64,000 nt of DNA from Christensenella sp. UBA4675 (GTDB lineage Bacteria > Bacillota > Clostridia > Christensenellales > Borkfalkiaceae), in assembly GCA_002405165.1 (NCBI GenBank), contig DHLF01000004.1, forward strand, positions 62,952 to 126,951. The letters run 5' to 3'. Position numbers and translations under genes: made by a program. Under the pieces are notes generated by a model. It saw nothing but the letters and a program-made list of their open reading frames with translations, had not been told where the DNA came from and did not search any database. How positions within the stretch are numbered: position 1 is the first letter of the stretch; every line of letters starts with the position of its first letter. Below, in pieces: positions 41,293 through 49,596 of this stretch.

Positions 41293-42069
41293 TCAATAAG
41301 AATGTATTCCGCCCATATTCAACGCACTGACGCCGAAAAAAGTCATTATTAAAGCGAAAAAAGAAAAAATCAAAATGGGATTTAAAAATTTATCGCATTT
41401 AGGAATTTTTCTTAAATGTAAATACAACGAATAACCTAATACAGTTATTAACGCCCACGTTTCCTTAGGATCCCATTCCCAATAATTACCCCAACAATTA
41501 TCAGCCCATAAAGCGCCTAAACACATTCCGCATACCATAAACGGAAAAGCTGTAATAATCAACTTATACACGGCTTTATCGTTACTCGCAATAATTTTTT
41601 CATCCTTTTTTTTAATTCTTAAAATTATAGAAAAAATTGTCAAACAAAACGAAACGGCGCATAACGAATAAGAAAGCATATAACTCATTACGTGCGGTAC
41701 GAAAAACAAGGATTGCAATGCGGGCGGAAAATGCCATATTAGTTTTTGGTCCATAAAAGACACGCCTAAACAAAATATTCCCGAGCATAAAGAAAACCAA
41801 GGTTCTAAATTAGGTTCTTTTAAAACGTATTTAACAAATTGAAAAACAATAGGAAATACCATTGCCATAAAAATCATAACCTGACTCATACTGACAAAAG
41901 GAACGTAACCGTTATATTTCCAATTTATTATTACAATTCCTAAATTTAATATCCACGCAATAAAAGCTATCGCAAAGGAAACAAATTGTTTTTTTAACAC
42001 ATATAAAACTACCGAAGAAAAATATAATACACAGGCAATAACGGTTAAAACTTTAACGAATATCTGCAT
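41293..42069 (-). CDS. ccsA: Cytochrome c biogenesis protein CcsA/ResC (System II)
   Basis: A 258-residue membrane protein with about eight helices. It has the WWD heme-handling motif W-G-N-Y-W-E-W-D-P-K-E-T-W-A near residue 197 and conserved His residues in F-F-V-P-H-V near 125 and in the C-terminal G-G-I-H-S-Y. With ResB it carries heme across the membrane and attaches it to C-x2-C-H motifs. It overlaps resB by 17 bases and ends 17 bases before the cytochrome lipoprotein gene, so maturation factors and substrates are made together. Confidence 0.93.
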   Translation of the reverse strand: MQIFVKVLTVIACVLYFSSVVLYVLKKQFVSFAIAFIAWILNLGIVIINWKYNGYVPFVSMSQVMIFMAMVFPIVFQFVKYVLKEPNLEPWFSLCSGIFCLGVSFMDQKLIWHFPPALQSLFFVPHVMSYMLSYSLCAVSFCLTIFSIILRIKKKDEKIIASNDKAVYKLIITAFPFMVCGMCLGALWADNCWGNYWEWDPKETWALITVLGYSLYLHLRKIPKCDKFLNPILIFSFFALIMTFFGVSALNMGGIHSY

Positions 42070-43003
42070 TCGGTTTAACCCCCTTTACCTTTTTATTTTT
42101 TATAATCGGTTGTATCAAACATACGTAAAAAGTCGATAAAATCGTTAATACTAACCCTACGGAAGTTAAGTATTCCCCTTTATTATATTTAAATTTTAAC
42201 ACCGCAATATTACTTTCTTCGTTAAAACTAACAAGCATAATTTTCCAACCGCAGTAATTTACGGGGTAATTTACTTTTATGCTTTTTTCGGTCGATTTCC
42301 CGTTTTTACTGAAAACTAATTCACCTTTGTATTTTTTCACTTGCGGATACATAAATCTTGCAATAATTTTAGTTTTAGAATCTACCGATTTAAGCGTTAC
42401 GTCTAAAAAACCGATAGATTTTTCTATTTTTCCGTCTACGTCATCGCAATCAATTTCTCCGTATCCACCGAAATCGTAATAGCCATTGGAGGGATAAACA
42501 TCGTCTTTTATAGTTTCGTAAGAGTATCTGCCGTTTTTTTCGGTTTGTTTTAAAATATAAGCTTTGCTAGAATAATATTCCACGCTCATATCTTTTAAAA
42601 CGTAAGAAAACGGAACGCTTTGCCTTTTTTTATAAACGTAATTTCCGTTACCGTCAACTTTTACGCTTCCGTCGGAATTAAAATCATATTCGAATAACTC
42701 AGAGTTTATTACGCTTTTAGTAGAATACACGTTATAAATTTTACCGGAACAAAAATACGTAAACATTCCCGATAAAAATAATATTATAGATAAATGTATT
42801 AAATAAAAACCTATCGATTTAACCGAGAATTTTCTCACAAAAAACGGAACGACCATTCCGACGCAAAATACGAATAAAACGATTACTGTTAATATAAGTC
42901 CCGTTTTCGGATATTGCCATTTAAAAATTTGCATTATACCTATAATCAATACGTAAGCGACTAATAATACGTGCGCCAGTATTGCGTATTTATACGTCTT
43001 CAT
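42053..43003 (-). CDS. resB: ResB-family cytochrome c biogenesis protein
   Basis: A 316-residue protein with three N-terminal membrane helices (about 8-108), a large exported domain with charged and Gly-rich segments, and a final helix near 275-300. This is the topology of ResB/Ccs1, the partner of CcsA. It is shorter than many ResB proteins (about 450-550 residues), so this may be a compact version. A G-G-G-G-A-G-type site precedes the start, and the strong promoter lies at 43129-43157. It is the first gene of the cytochrome operon. Confidence 0.85.
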   Translation of the reverse strand: MKTYKYAILAHVLLVAYVLIIGIMQIFKWQYPKTGLILTVIVLFVFCVGMVVPFFVRKFSVKSIGFYLIHLSIILFLSGMFTYFCSGKIYNVYSTKSVINSELFEYDFNSDGSVKVDGNGNYVYKKRQSVPFSYVLKDMSVEYYSSKAYILKQTEKNGRYSYETIKDDVYPSNGYYDFGGYGEIDCDDVDGKIEKSIGFLDVTLKSVDSKTKIIARFMYPQVKKYKGELVFSKNGKSTEKSIKVNYPVNYCGWKIMLVSFNEESNIAVLKFKYNKGEYLTSVGLVLTILSTFYVCLIQPIIKNKKVKGVKPNADIR

Positions 43004-43128
43004 ACTCCCCCATTAATACTTATAACCAAAAAATATCGTTTTTTAATAAAAAACTATAAAAACCGAAATTTTTAATGAAAATTAATTATATTTATATAAA
43101 ATAACATATTATTTAATAATACTTAATA

Positions 43129-43157
43129 AGTATAAAACAATTAACTACGATTGTCAA
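43129..43157 (-). promoter_or_regulatory. Promoter of the cytochrome operon
   Basis: TTGACA (43152-43157) and TATACT (43129-43134) lie 17 bases apart on the minus strand, leaving a long 5' leader of about 115 bases before resB. Confidence 0.85.
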
Positions 43158-43170
43158 TACAGATTTTTAA

Positions 43171-43218
43171 AAATATGTATTAAATATATTTTTTTTAAAA
43201 AAAAATATGTATTAAATA
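43171..43218. repeat. Direct repeat upstream of the cytochrome promoter
   Basis: The 16-base sequence AAATATGTATTAAATA occurs at 43171-43186 and 43203-43218, a 32-base period (three helical turns), about 14 bases upstream of the -35 box. It could be a regulator site, or simply AT-rich repeat. Confidence 0.55.
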
Positions 43219-43244
43219 CCGTTTTTCAAAAATATAAAACAATT

Positions 43245-43280
43245 ACACCCCGTTTGTCGCATTACCGACAAACGGGGTGT
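43245..43280 (-). terminator. leuS terminator
   Basis: A perfect 15-bp stem ACACCCCGTTTGTCG/CGACAAACGGGGTGT with a six-base loop lies just after the leuS stop. On the minus strand it is followed by TTGTTTTATATTTTT. Confidence 0.85.
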
Positions 43281-43300
43281 AAAAAATTTACTTTAAAAAA

Positions 43301-45754
43301 TTATATTATAAAATTGATTATTCTTCCGGGAACGAAAATAACCTTTTTAGGCCCTGACGTAAGTTTTAAAAATTCCATTGCTTTCTTTTGAATTTCTTCC
43401 TTACTTTCGGCTATGTTTACTTTTATCGTTCCCTTCATTTTACCCATAAGTTGAACGGGTAAATTTATTTCCGTATCTTTTGTTTTTTCTTCATCGTAAA
43501 CAGGGAAACTTTCGGATAAAATATCTCCGCCGAATATTCTTTCGTAAATCTCGCTGGTAATATGCGGGGTAAACGGATTGAGCAATACTAAAAACGCCCT
43601 TAATTCTTCTTTACTGATAAATCCGTCTTCTTTTATTTTGTTTACGAATTCCATCATAGAAGAAATTATAGTATTAAACCTGAAATCGTTTGCTTGTTCG
43701 TACGTTTCGGCAGAAGGATTATAAATACCGTCGTTTACCTTTTTAATCAACTTATGGAGCAACTTTTCGTGTTCCGCGCTGACTTTTCCGTCCTTTACGA
43801 GTTCTTGTAAATCCCAAACTTTATTTAAAAAGTTTACGCTACCGGTTATACCCGTAAAAGTCCAAATAGTGTTTTGTTCGTATTCGCCTATAAACATAAC
43901 GTGAAGTCTGAATACGTCCGCTCCGAATTGATTTATTACCAAAATGGGGTCTACGGCGTTGCCCGAACTCTTACCCATTTTTCTACCCTTTTCATCTAGT
44001 ATAAGACCGTTACACATTCTTCTTTTAAAGGGTAATTTTTTGGGAACTTTGCCTATATCGTATAAGAAGTTATGCCAAAAACTTGCATATAGCATGTGGC
44101 GAGTAACGTGTTCTACTCCGCCCGTATATAAATCGGCTTCGCCCCAATATTTAAGGTTTTTTTGAGAAGCAAATTCTTTGTCGTTATGCGGGTCCATAAA
44201 CCTTAACCAGTACCAAGAAGAACCTGCCCAGTTAGGCATAGTGTCCGTTTCTCTTTTTGCGTTTCCACCGCATTTAGGACATTTACAATTTACCCAATCG
44301 GTAAGTTTGGATAAAGGTCCGTTACCCGTATCGTCGGGAGTAAAATCGTCGGTTTTAGGAAGACGCAACGGCAATTCTTCTTCGGGAACGGGAACGTAAC
44401 CGCATTTATCGCAAATTACAATCGGGAAAGGTTCTCCCCAATAACGTTGCCTGTTAAAGGGCCAGTCCTGCATTTTATAGTTTACTTTTTCTTTTCCGAG
44501 TTTGTTTTTTTCAAGCCAAGCCGTAATTGCTTGTTTTGCTTGCTCTAAACCCATTCCGTTTAAAAAATCGCTGTTTATATGAATTCCGTCGTCTTCGTAA
44601 GGATGTTCGTCGTAATTATCTCCGCCTTCGAGAACGGGAATTATATCTATTCCGAATTTTTTAGCAAAATCGTAATCCCTTTGGTCGTGAGCGGGAACAG
44701 CCATTATTGCGCCCGTTCCGTAACCGGATAAAACGTAATCCGCAACGAAAATAGGAATTTCTTTTTGATTTACGGGGTTTATCGCGGTTATTCCTTGAAT
44801 TTTAACGCCCGTTTTTTCTTTATTTGCCGTTCTTTCTATATCGGATTTATGTTTAGCTTGTTCTCTATAAGCTTTTATTTCGTCGATATTGGTTATTTTA
44901 TCTTGTAACTCGTCTACTAACTCGTGTTCGGGAGAAATAACCATAAACGTTACACCGAATAAAGTGTCCGCTCTCGTGGTGAAAACGGTAAATTTTTTAT
45001 CAGTCCCTTTAACCGAAAAATCTACTTCCGCGCCAACCGATTTTCCTATCCAGTTTCTCTGCGATTCTTTAAGGTTTGGCTTCATATTTATTTCGTCAAC
45101 CGCGTCTAGCATTTTTTCGGAATAATCTTTCATTCTTAAATACCAAACGTTTCTTTCGGCTTTTATAACGGGATTATGACATCTGTCGCAAACTCCGCCT
45201 TGACTGTCTTCGTTAGACAAAACCGTTTTACAGGTAGGACAAAAGTTTACTTCTCCTTTACTCTTATAAGCCATTCCGTGCTTAAATAATTGCAAGAAAA
45301 TCCATTGCGTCCACTTATAATAATCGGGGTCCGTAGTAGCAAACTCCCTTGACCAATCGAACGAATATCCCATTTTCTTTAATTGATTAGTAAAAATAGC
45401 AATATTGTCTTTGGTTACGAGTTCAGGCGATTTGTGCATTTTTATCGCGTAGTTTTCGGTAGGAAGACCGAAAGCGTCCCAACCGACGGGATATAAAACG
45501 TTATATCCTTTAAATCTCATAAAACGCGCGATAATTTCCGTAGGAGTATAACACTTAACGTGTCCTAAATGTATTCCCTTTCCGCTTGGTCCGAAAAATT
45601 CGCTTAACAAATAAAATTTCGGTTTATCCGAAAAATCAACGGCTTTAAAAGATTGATTTTCTTCCCATCTTTTTTGCCATTTTGCTTCTACCTTTTCGTA
45701 GTCCCATTTAAATTCCGTTTTTTTAATATCTGCTATTTGTTCGTTAATGTCCAT
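43301..45754 (-). CDS. leuS: Leucyl-tRNA synthetase
   Basis: The 817-residue class I synthetase charges tRNA-Leu. G-I-H-L-G-H (HIGH) is near residue 62, a zinc ribbon C-P-T-C/C-D-R-C is near 170-192, the CP1 editing domain has T-T-R-A-D-T-L-F-G near 255, and K-M-G-K-S-S-G-N (KMSKS) is near 600. It follows degV by 27 bases and may share its transcript. Unlike many Firmicute leuS genes it has no T-box directly upstream. Confidence 0.98.
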   Translation of the reverse strand: MDINEQIADIKKTEFKWDYEKVEAKWQKRWEENQSFKAVDFSDKPKFYLLSEFFGPSGKGIHLGHVKCYTPTEIIARFMRFKGYNVLYPVGWDAFGLPTENYAIKMHKSPELVTKDNIAIFTNQLKKMGYSFDWSREFATTDPDYYKWTQWIFLQLFKHGMAYKSKGEVNFCPTCKTVLSNEDSQGGVCDRCHNPVIKAERNVWYLRMKDYSEKMLDAVDEINMKPNLKESQRNWIGKSVGAEVDFSVKGTDKKFTVFTTRADTLFGVTFMVISPEHELVDELQDKITNIDEIKAYREQAKHKSDIERTANKEKTGVKIQGITAINPVNQKEIPIFVADYVLSGYGTGAIMAVPAHDQRDYDFAKKFGIDIIPVLEGGDNYDEHPYEDDGIHINSDFLNGMGLEQAKQAITAWLEKNKLGKEKVNYKMQDWPFNRQRYWGEPFPIVICDKCGYVPVPEEELPLRLPKTDDFTPDDTGNGPLSKLTDWVNCKCPKCGGNAKRETDTMPNWAGSSWYWLRFMDPHNDKEFASQKNLKYWGEADLYTGGVEHVTRHMLYASFWHNFLYDIGKVPKKLPFKRRMCNGLILDEKGRKMGKSSGNAVDPILVINQFGADVFRLHVMFIGEYEQNTIWTFTGITGSVNFLNKVWDLQELVKDGKVSAEHEKLLHKLIKKVNDGIYNPSAETYEQANDFRFNTIISSMMEFVNKIKEDGFISKEELRAFLVLLNPFTPHITSEIYERIFGGDILSESFPVYDEEKTKDTEINLPVQLMGKMKGTIKVNIAESKEEIQKKAMEFLKLTSGPKKVIFVPGRIINFII

Positions 45755-45781
45755 AATTAAAACGTCCTTAATTTACGTAAA

Positions 45782-46675
45782 TCAATATAATCTTTCTTTA
45801 TCGCTTATAAATGCATACGCGACTGCGTCCGGTCCTAAATGCGCGCCGATAATAGGTCCTATCAACCTTATTTCGGGTTTGTATCCAAAAGCTTCTTCTA
45901 CTTTTGTGCATAACCTTTCAGCCATTTCTTTATTTCCTGTATGCCCTATGTACATTTGGAAAGAGTCCGGATGTTTACCCATTTCCAAACCTTCCGCAAC
46001 TACCGAAGAAAACGCCTTCTTTTCACCCATTTCTTTACGAATTATATCTAATTTCCCTTGTTTGTTAAATTCGATTATAGGTCTTACTTTTAGTAAAGAG
46101 CCTATCATTGCTTTTGGTCCGCTTATTCTTCCGCCTCTTTTTAAGAACATTAAATCGCTAACGATTAAATAATGTTGAAGGTGCATTTTTAAACTTTCCA
46201 ACTTTTGTTGAGTTTCTTCTACCGAACAACCGCTATCTCTCATTTCTATTGCTTTTCTAACGAGCATTTGTTCGCCTACGGTGGTAGAAGAACTTTCTAC
46301 GAAATAAATTTTTACGTCGGGATAAGCTTCCGAAATTCTTTTATAAGCGTCTTTCGCTCTATCTAGCGTAGGACTTAATCCGTAAGACTGACAAACGTGT
46401 AAAATGGTTTTTATACCTTTTTCAACCATATTTTTAAATAAATTATAATGAGCTTCTTCGGATAAAATTGACGTTTTAGCTATTATTCCCGAACGCAATT
46501 TATCGTAATAATCGTAATAATCTTTTTCTTCTTTAAAACAGTCTAAGCAGTCGGTTATGTTTCCGCTTTTATCTATTAAAACAAAACTCAACGCCCCTAC
46601 GTATATGTCTAAATTTTCAATTTCGTTTGCGTAAAAATCGCAGTTACTATCACAACTGATTTCAAACTTTCTCAT
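45782..46675 (-). CDS. DegV-family fatty-acid-binding protein
   Basis: The start at 46675 (AAGGGAG upstream) gives 297 residues. The fold family is shown by the N-terminal I-S-C-D-S-N-C-D, K-T-S-I-L-S-E near residue 75, V-E-S-S-S-T-T-V-G-E-Q near 137, R-G-G-R-I-S-G-P near 190 and G-P-I-I-G-A-H-L-G-P near 270. DegV/FakB proteins bind fatty acids and present them to a FakA kinase. No kinase gene is nearby. The gene is divergent from the WYL regulator. Confidence 0.9.
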   Translation of the reverse strand: MRKFEISCDSNCDFYANEIENLDIYVGALSFVLIDKSGNITDCLDCFKEEKDYYDYYDKLRSGIIAKTSILSEEAHYNLFKNMVEKGIKTILHVCQSYGLSPTLDRAKDAYKRISEAYPDVKIYFVESSSTTVGEQMLVRKAIEMRDSGCSVEETQQKLESLKMHLQHYLIVSDLMFLKRGGRISGPKAMIGSLLKVRPIIEFNKQGKLDIIRKEMGEKKAFSSVVAEGLEMGKHPDSFQMYIGHTGNKEMAERLCTKVEEAFGYKPEIRLIGPIIGAHLGPDAVAYAFISDKERLY

Positions 46676-46690
46676 ATTTTCTCCCTTTTC

Positions 46691-46760
46691 GTTTATCATT
46701 CGTTTTTAATAAACGTTTTAAATAGTTTATCGTTTGTAACGCGTTTAAAAATGATAAACT
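46691..46760. promoter_or_regulatory. Three copies of a GTTTATCRTT motif between degV and the WYL gene
   Basis: GTTTATCATT at 46691-46700, GTTTATCGTT at 46725-46734 and an inverted copy at 46750-46759 lie in the divergent region. The last two form an AGTTTATC...GATAAACT inverted repeat. This is a candidate operator for the WYL regulator next to it. The binding link is inferred. Confidence 0.5.
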
Positions 46761-46905
46761 TTCGTTTTTTATATGCCGATTTTAATTATAACATATTTTT
46801 TTTATACTGAAAAGCTTTTTTACCGATTTTTGTTGATTTTATTAAAGAAAACGACTATATTATATTTGTTATTAACCGTATAAACGCTTTTAAATAAGGA
46901 GAAAA

Positions 46906-47886
46906 ATGGATAAAAAAGAGTTGCTAATTGCAATATACAGATATTTATACGAAAACACTTGCTACGATTATCCTATTACGTACACTTCTCTTTCGGAAAA
47001 AATTAACGAAATATATTGTTGCTCGACTACGAGAAAATCCGTAGCGTCTTGCGTGGACACGCTTAACGATTGCGGAATAGAAGTTTTAACAAGACCTAAT
47101 AAAGGCGTATACTTAGCTTCTCGCCCGCTAGAGAGCGGTGAAATTAAATTTTTAATTGATTGTATTCTCTCTTTTAATTACATAGATAAATCTTATTCGG
47201 AAGAACTTATTAAAAAGTTGTGCCATTTGGGCGGAAAGCCTTTTAACGAAAAAAATAAACTATGTTTTAAAGTAAACAATCTTTCTAGGGGAAACAATAA
47301 AGATTTATTTTATAACGTTGAAATTTTAGACGAAGCTATCGAAAACGATAAAAAAGTTACTTTTACCTATAATAAGTATAAACAAGATAAAAAACTCCAT
47401 AAAACGAACGAACATATTATTTCGCCGTTTTTTACTTTTTTGGTAAATCAGTGCTATTATTTAATGGGCGCAAGCAACGTGTTTAACGACGTTGGATTTT
47501 TTAGAATCGATAAAATAACTAACGTAAAAATTTTGGACGAGAAAAGAGAAAATCTTAAAGATTTTAAAGGTTACGCCAACGGTTTGGATTTAGATAAACT
47601 TTTTCATTCCTACCCCTATATGTTTGCGGGAAAACTTGAAATGATAGAATTTTTATGCGACGAAGAAGTTTTAGACGACGTTATAAATAAGTTCGGTAAA
47701 GAAATAAAAATAAAAAAACAAGACGATAAATATAAAATAAGTTTAATTGCAAGCGTAAAAGCTATGGAGTATTATTTGCTTCAATACGGAACTAAAATAA
47801 CGGTTATATCTCCGCAATCGCTTGTCGATAAAACGATAGAAAACGTTAAAAAAACAGCTGAACGCTACGGACTGGAAATAAAATAA
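46906..47886 (+). CDS. WYL-domain transcriptional regulator
   Basis: A 326-residue protein with an N-terminal winged helix-turn-helix (about 1-75, with S-L-S-E-K-I-N-E-I-Y), a WYL domain (about 140-215, with I-S-P-F-F-T-F-L-V-N-Q-C-Y-Y-L-M-G and F-R-I-D-K-I) and a C-terminal WCX extension. WYL domains sense nucleic acid or small ligands and control metabolism or defence genes. AAGGAG precedes the start. It faces away from degV-leuS across a region with repeated motifs and is monocistronic. Confidence 0.88.
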   Translation: MDKKELLIAIYRYLYENTCYDYPITYTSLSEKINEIYCCSTTRKSVASCVDTLNDCGIEVLTRPNKGVYLASRPLESGEIKFLIDCILSFNYIDKSYSEELIKKLCHLGGKPFNEKNKLCFKVNNLSRGNNKDLFYNVEILDEAIENDKKVTFTYNKYKQDKKLHKTNEHIISPFFTFLVNQCYYLMGASNVFNDVGFFRIDKITNVKILDEKRENLKDFKGYANGLDLDKLFHSYPYMFAGKLEMIEFLCDEEVLDDVINKFGKEIKIKKQDDKYKISLIASVKAMEYYLLQYGTKITVISPQSLVDKTIENVKKTAERYGLEIK

Positions 47887-47894
47887 TTTTTTTA

Positions 47895-47923
47895 AAAAAG
47901 CTCGGTAAAAACCGAGCTTTTTT
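47895..47923 (+). terminator. Terminator of the WYL gene
   Basis: AAAAAGCTCGGT pairs with ACCGAGCTTTTT across an AAAA loop, ending in a T-run. Confidence 0.88.
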
Positions 47924-48015
47924 ATTTTATCCTTTATAACTATTTTAAAGTTTACAAAAAATTTAAATTTAATAAAACGTATGGCAACGCATCTTGCGTT
48001 GCCATAAAAATTTAA

Positions 48016-48603
48016 TTAGTCTTCTTTCTTTTCTTTCTTTTCTTTTCCTAACGCCCCTACGAAAATTCCCGGGATTATCGTTAAATAAAAACCTATGCTT
48101 GCAAATAAATAGTAGTAAGACTTGTATTTTTTTTCACCATTTTCTTCGTACTGGTCGTATCCGATTTCGCTCTTTAATTCCATAAATACTACTAATATGA
48201 TAAGTAAAGCAGTTAATATCATTATGGATAAACATATAATTTTTTCAAGAATTTTAGGATAGGTAAATCTTCCTACAAATTTGAAATTTAAAAATTCCAT
48301 TACGTATAAAACAAGTCTTACCAAAGCTAAAATAGTTAGTATCGCTACGATAACGGAAGCAACTATTCTTATATTATTAAGATAAGCGTATTTGCCTGTA
48401 TAATTAGCCTTTAATTCGGCATTGCTACCAAATAATTTAAATCTACTCTCTTTTTGGTCAAAGTAGTTTGCAGTCGTGATATCCGGTGTTTTTCTGTTTT
48501 TTATTCTTGAAAATACAGACCAGTAATCAAAAAACGGCGCAATTACCATAATTAAACATTGTATAAAGACAAATATTGATTTTGGACTTATCTTTTTCTT
48601 CAT
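48016..48603 (-). CDS. Four-helix membrane protein of unknown function
   Basis: The start at 48603 (AAGGAG upstream) gives 195 residues. Hydrophobic segments lie near 10-28, 78-98, 118-145 and 160-185, and the C-terminus is Lys/Glu-rich. I recognise no family. It is a single gene with about 300 bases of AT-rich sequence upstream and no visible partner. Confidence 0.65.
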   Translation of the reverse strand: MKKKISPKSIFVFIQCLIMVIAPFFDYWSVFSRIKNRKTPDITTANYFDQKESRFKLFGSNAELKANYTGKYAYLNNIRIVASVIVAILTILALVRLVLYVMEFLNFKFVGRFTYPKILEKIICLSIMILTALLIILVVFMELKSEIGYDQYEENGEKKYKSYYYLFASIGFYLTIIPGIFVGALGKEKKEKKED

Positions 48604-48848
48604 ATTAAACTCCTTAAAAGTCAAAAAGGGACACACTTATCCCATTAAAATATATTATATTTTTATTAGTCTGATTTGTCAAGACTTTTTTGAAAATAAA
48701 TATAATAAATAAGTATTTTTAGATATTTTTTAATAAAAATTTCTAGTAAAAACGCAGTATATTTTTTACTTTTTAATTATACCTTTATTTTTTAAAAAGG
48801 TTTTTAAAAATCTAAATTTTTAACCCTTGTAAAACTTTAAAATAAAAA

Positions 48849-48882
48849 AAATCGCCTAAAAAAGTAATTTTTAGGACGATTT
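48849..48882 (-). terminator. Terminator of the rubrerythrin gene
   Basis: AATCGCCTAAAAA pairs with TTTTTAGGACGATT with one bulge and a short loop. A T-run follows on the minus strand. Confidence 0.7.
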
Positions 48883-48898
48883 CATTTGTAATTTTTAT

Positions 48899-49441
48899 TT
48901 AATAATTTTCAGCGCGAACTTCGAAATAACTTTGCGGATGGTTGCAGGTAGGACAAACTTCGGGAGCTTTTTCGCCAATTACTATATGCCCGCAATTTCT
49001 ACATTCCCAAACTTTTACGGAAGACTTTTCAAAAACCTGCGCATTTTCTATGTTTTTTAATAACGCTCTGTATCTTTCTTCGTGATGTTTTTCAATTTGA
49101 CCTACAAGTCTAAACTTTTCCGCAAGTTCCTTAAACCCTTCTTGTTCGGCGGTTTTTGCAAAATTTTCGTACATATCCGTCCACTCGTAATTTTCTCCGT
49201 TTATAGCTTCTTTTAAATTATCGGAAGTATTGCCTATTCCCTTTAATTCTTTTAACCATAGTTTTGCGTGTTCTTTTTCGTTTTCGGCTGTTTTTAAAAA
49301 CAAATCCGCTATTTGTTCGTAACCCTCTTTTTTAGCTACGGACGCAAAATACGTGTATTTATTTCTCGCCATGCTTTCGCCCGAAAAAGCTTGTTCTAAA
49401 TTTTTTTCCGTTTGCGTTCCTTTATATTTGTTTTCTGCCAT
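48899..49441 (-). CDS. Rubrerythrin
   Basis: The start at 49441 follows AAGGAGG, giving 180 residues. The ferritin-like di-iron domain has E-x6-Y and E-x2-H ligand sets (E-N-E-K-E-H-A-K-L near residue 58 and Q-I-E-K-H-H-E-E-R near 120). The C-terminal rubredoxin-like domain has C-R-N-C-G and C-P-T-C-N (about 147-166). Rubrerythrin reduces hydrogen peroxide in strict anaerobes. A single-gene unit. Confidence 0.95.
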   Translation of the reverse strand: MAENKYKGTQTEKNLEQAFSGESMARNKYTYFASVAKKEGYEQIADLFLKTAENEKEHAKLWLKELKGIGNTSDNLKEAINGENYEWTDMYENFAKTAEQEGFKELAEKFRLVGQIEKHHEERYRALLKNIENAQVFEKSSVKVWECRNCGHIVIGEKAPEVCPTCNHPQSYFEVRAENY

Positions 49442-49553
49442 AGTTTCCTCCTTTAAATTTCGCATAAATAACGCTTATTTTAACAAGTCGACAATAAAAT
49501 AAACTACTCTTTTGCCTTATAATTGTTTTTAAAATAGTTTACTTTATAAAAAA

Positions 49554-49579
49554 TTACTCCGACTTAAAGGTCGGAGTAA
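49554..49579 (-). terminator. Terminator of the GAPDH gene
   Basis: TTACTCCGAC pairs with GTCGGAGTAA across a six-base loop. The minus strand continues with a T-run. Confidence 0.85.
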
Positions 49580-49596
49580 AAATTTTAAATTATCTC

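Noticed and set aside
45755..45781. Looked for a T-box before leuS
   Set aside because: Only 27 bases separate degV and leuS, too short for a T-box; none is seen before degV either.
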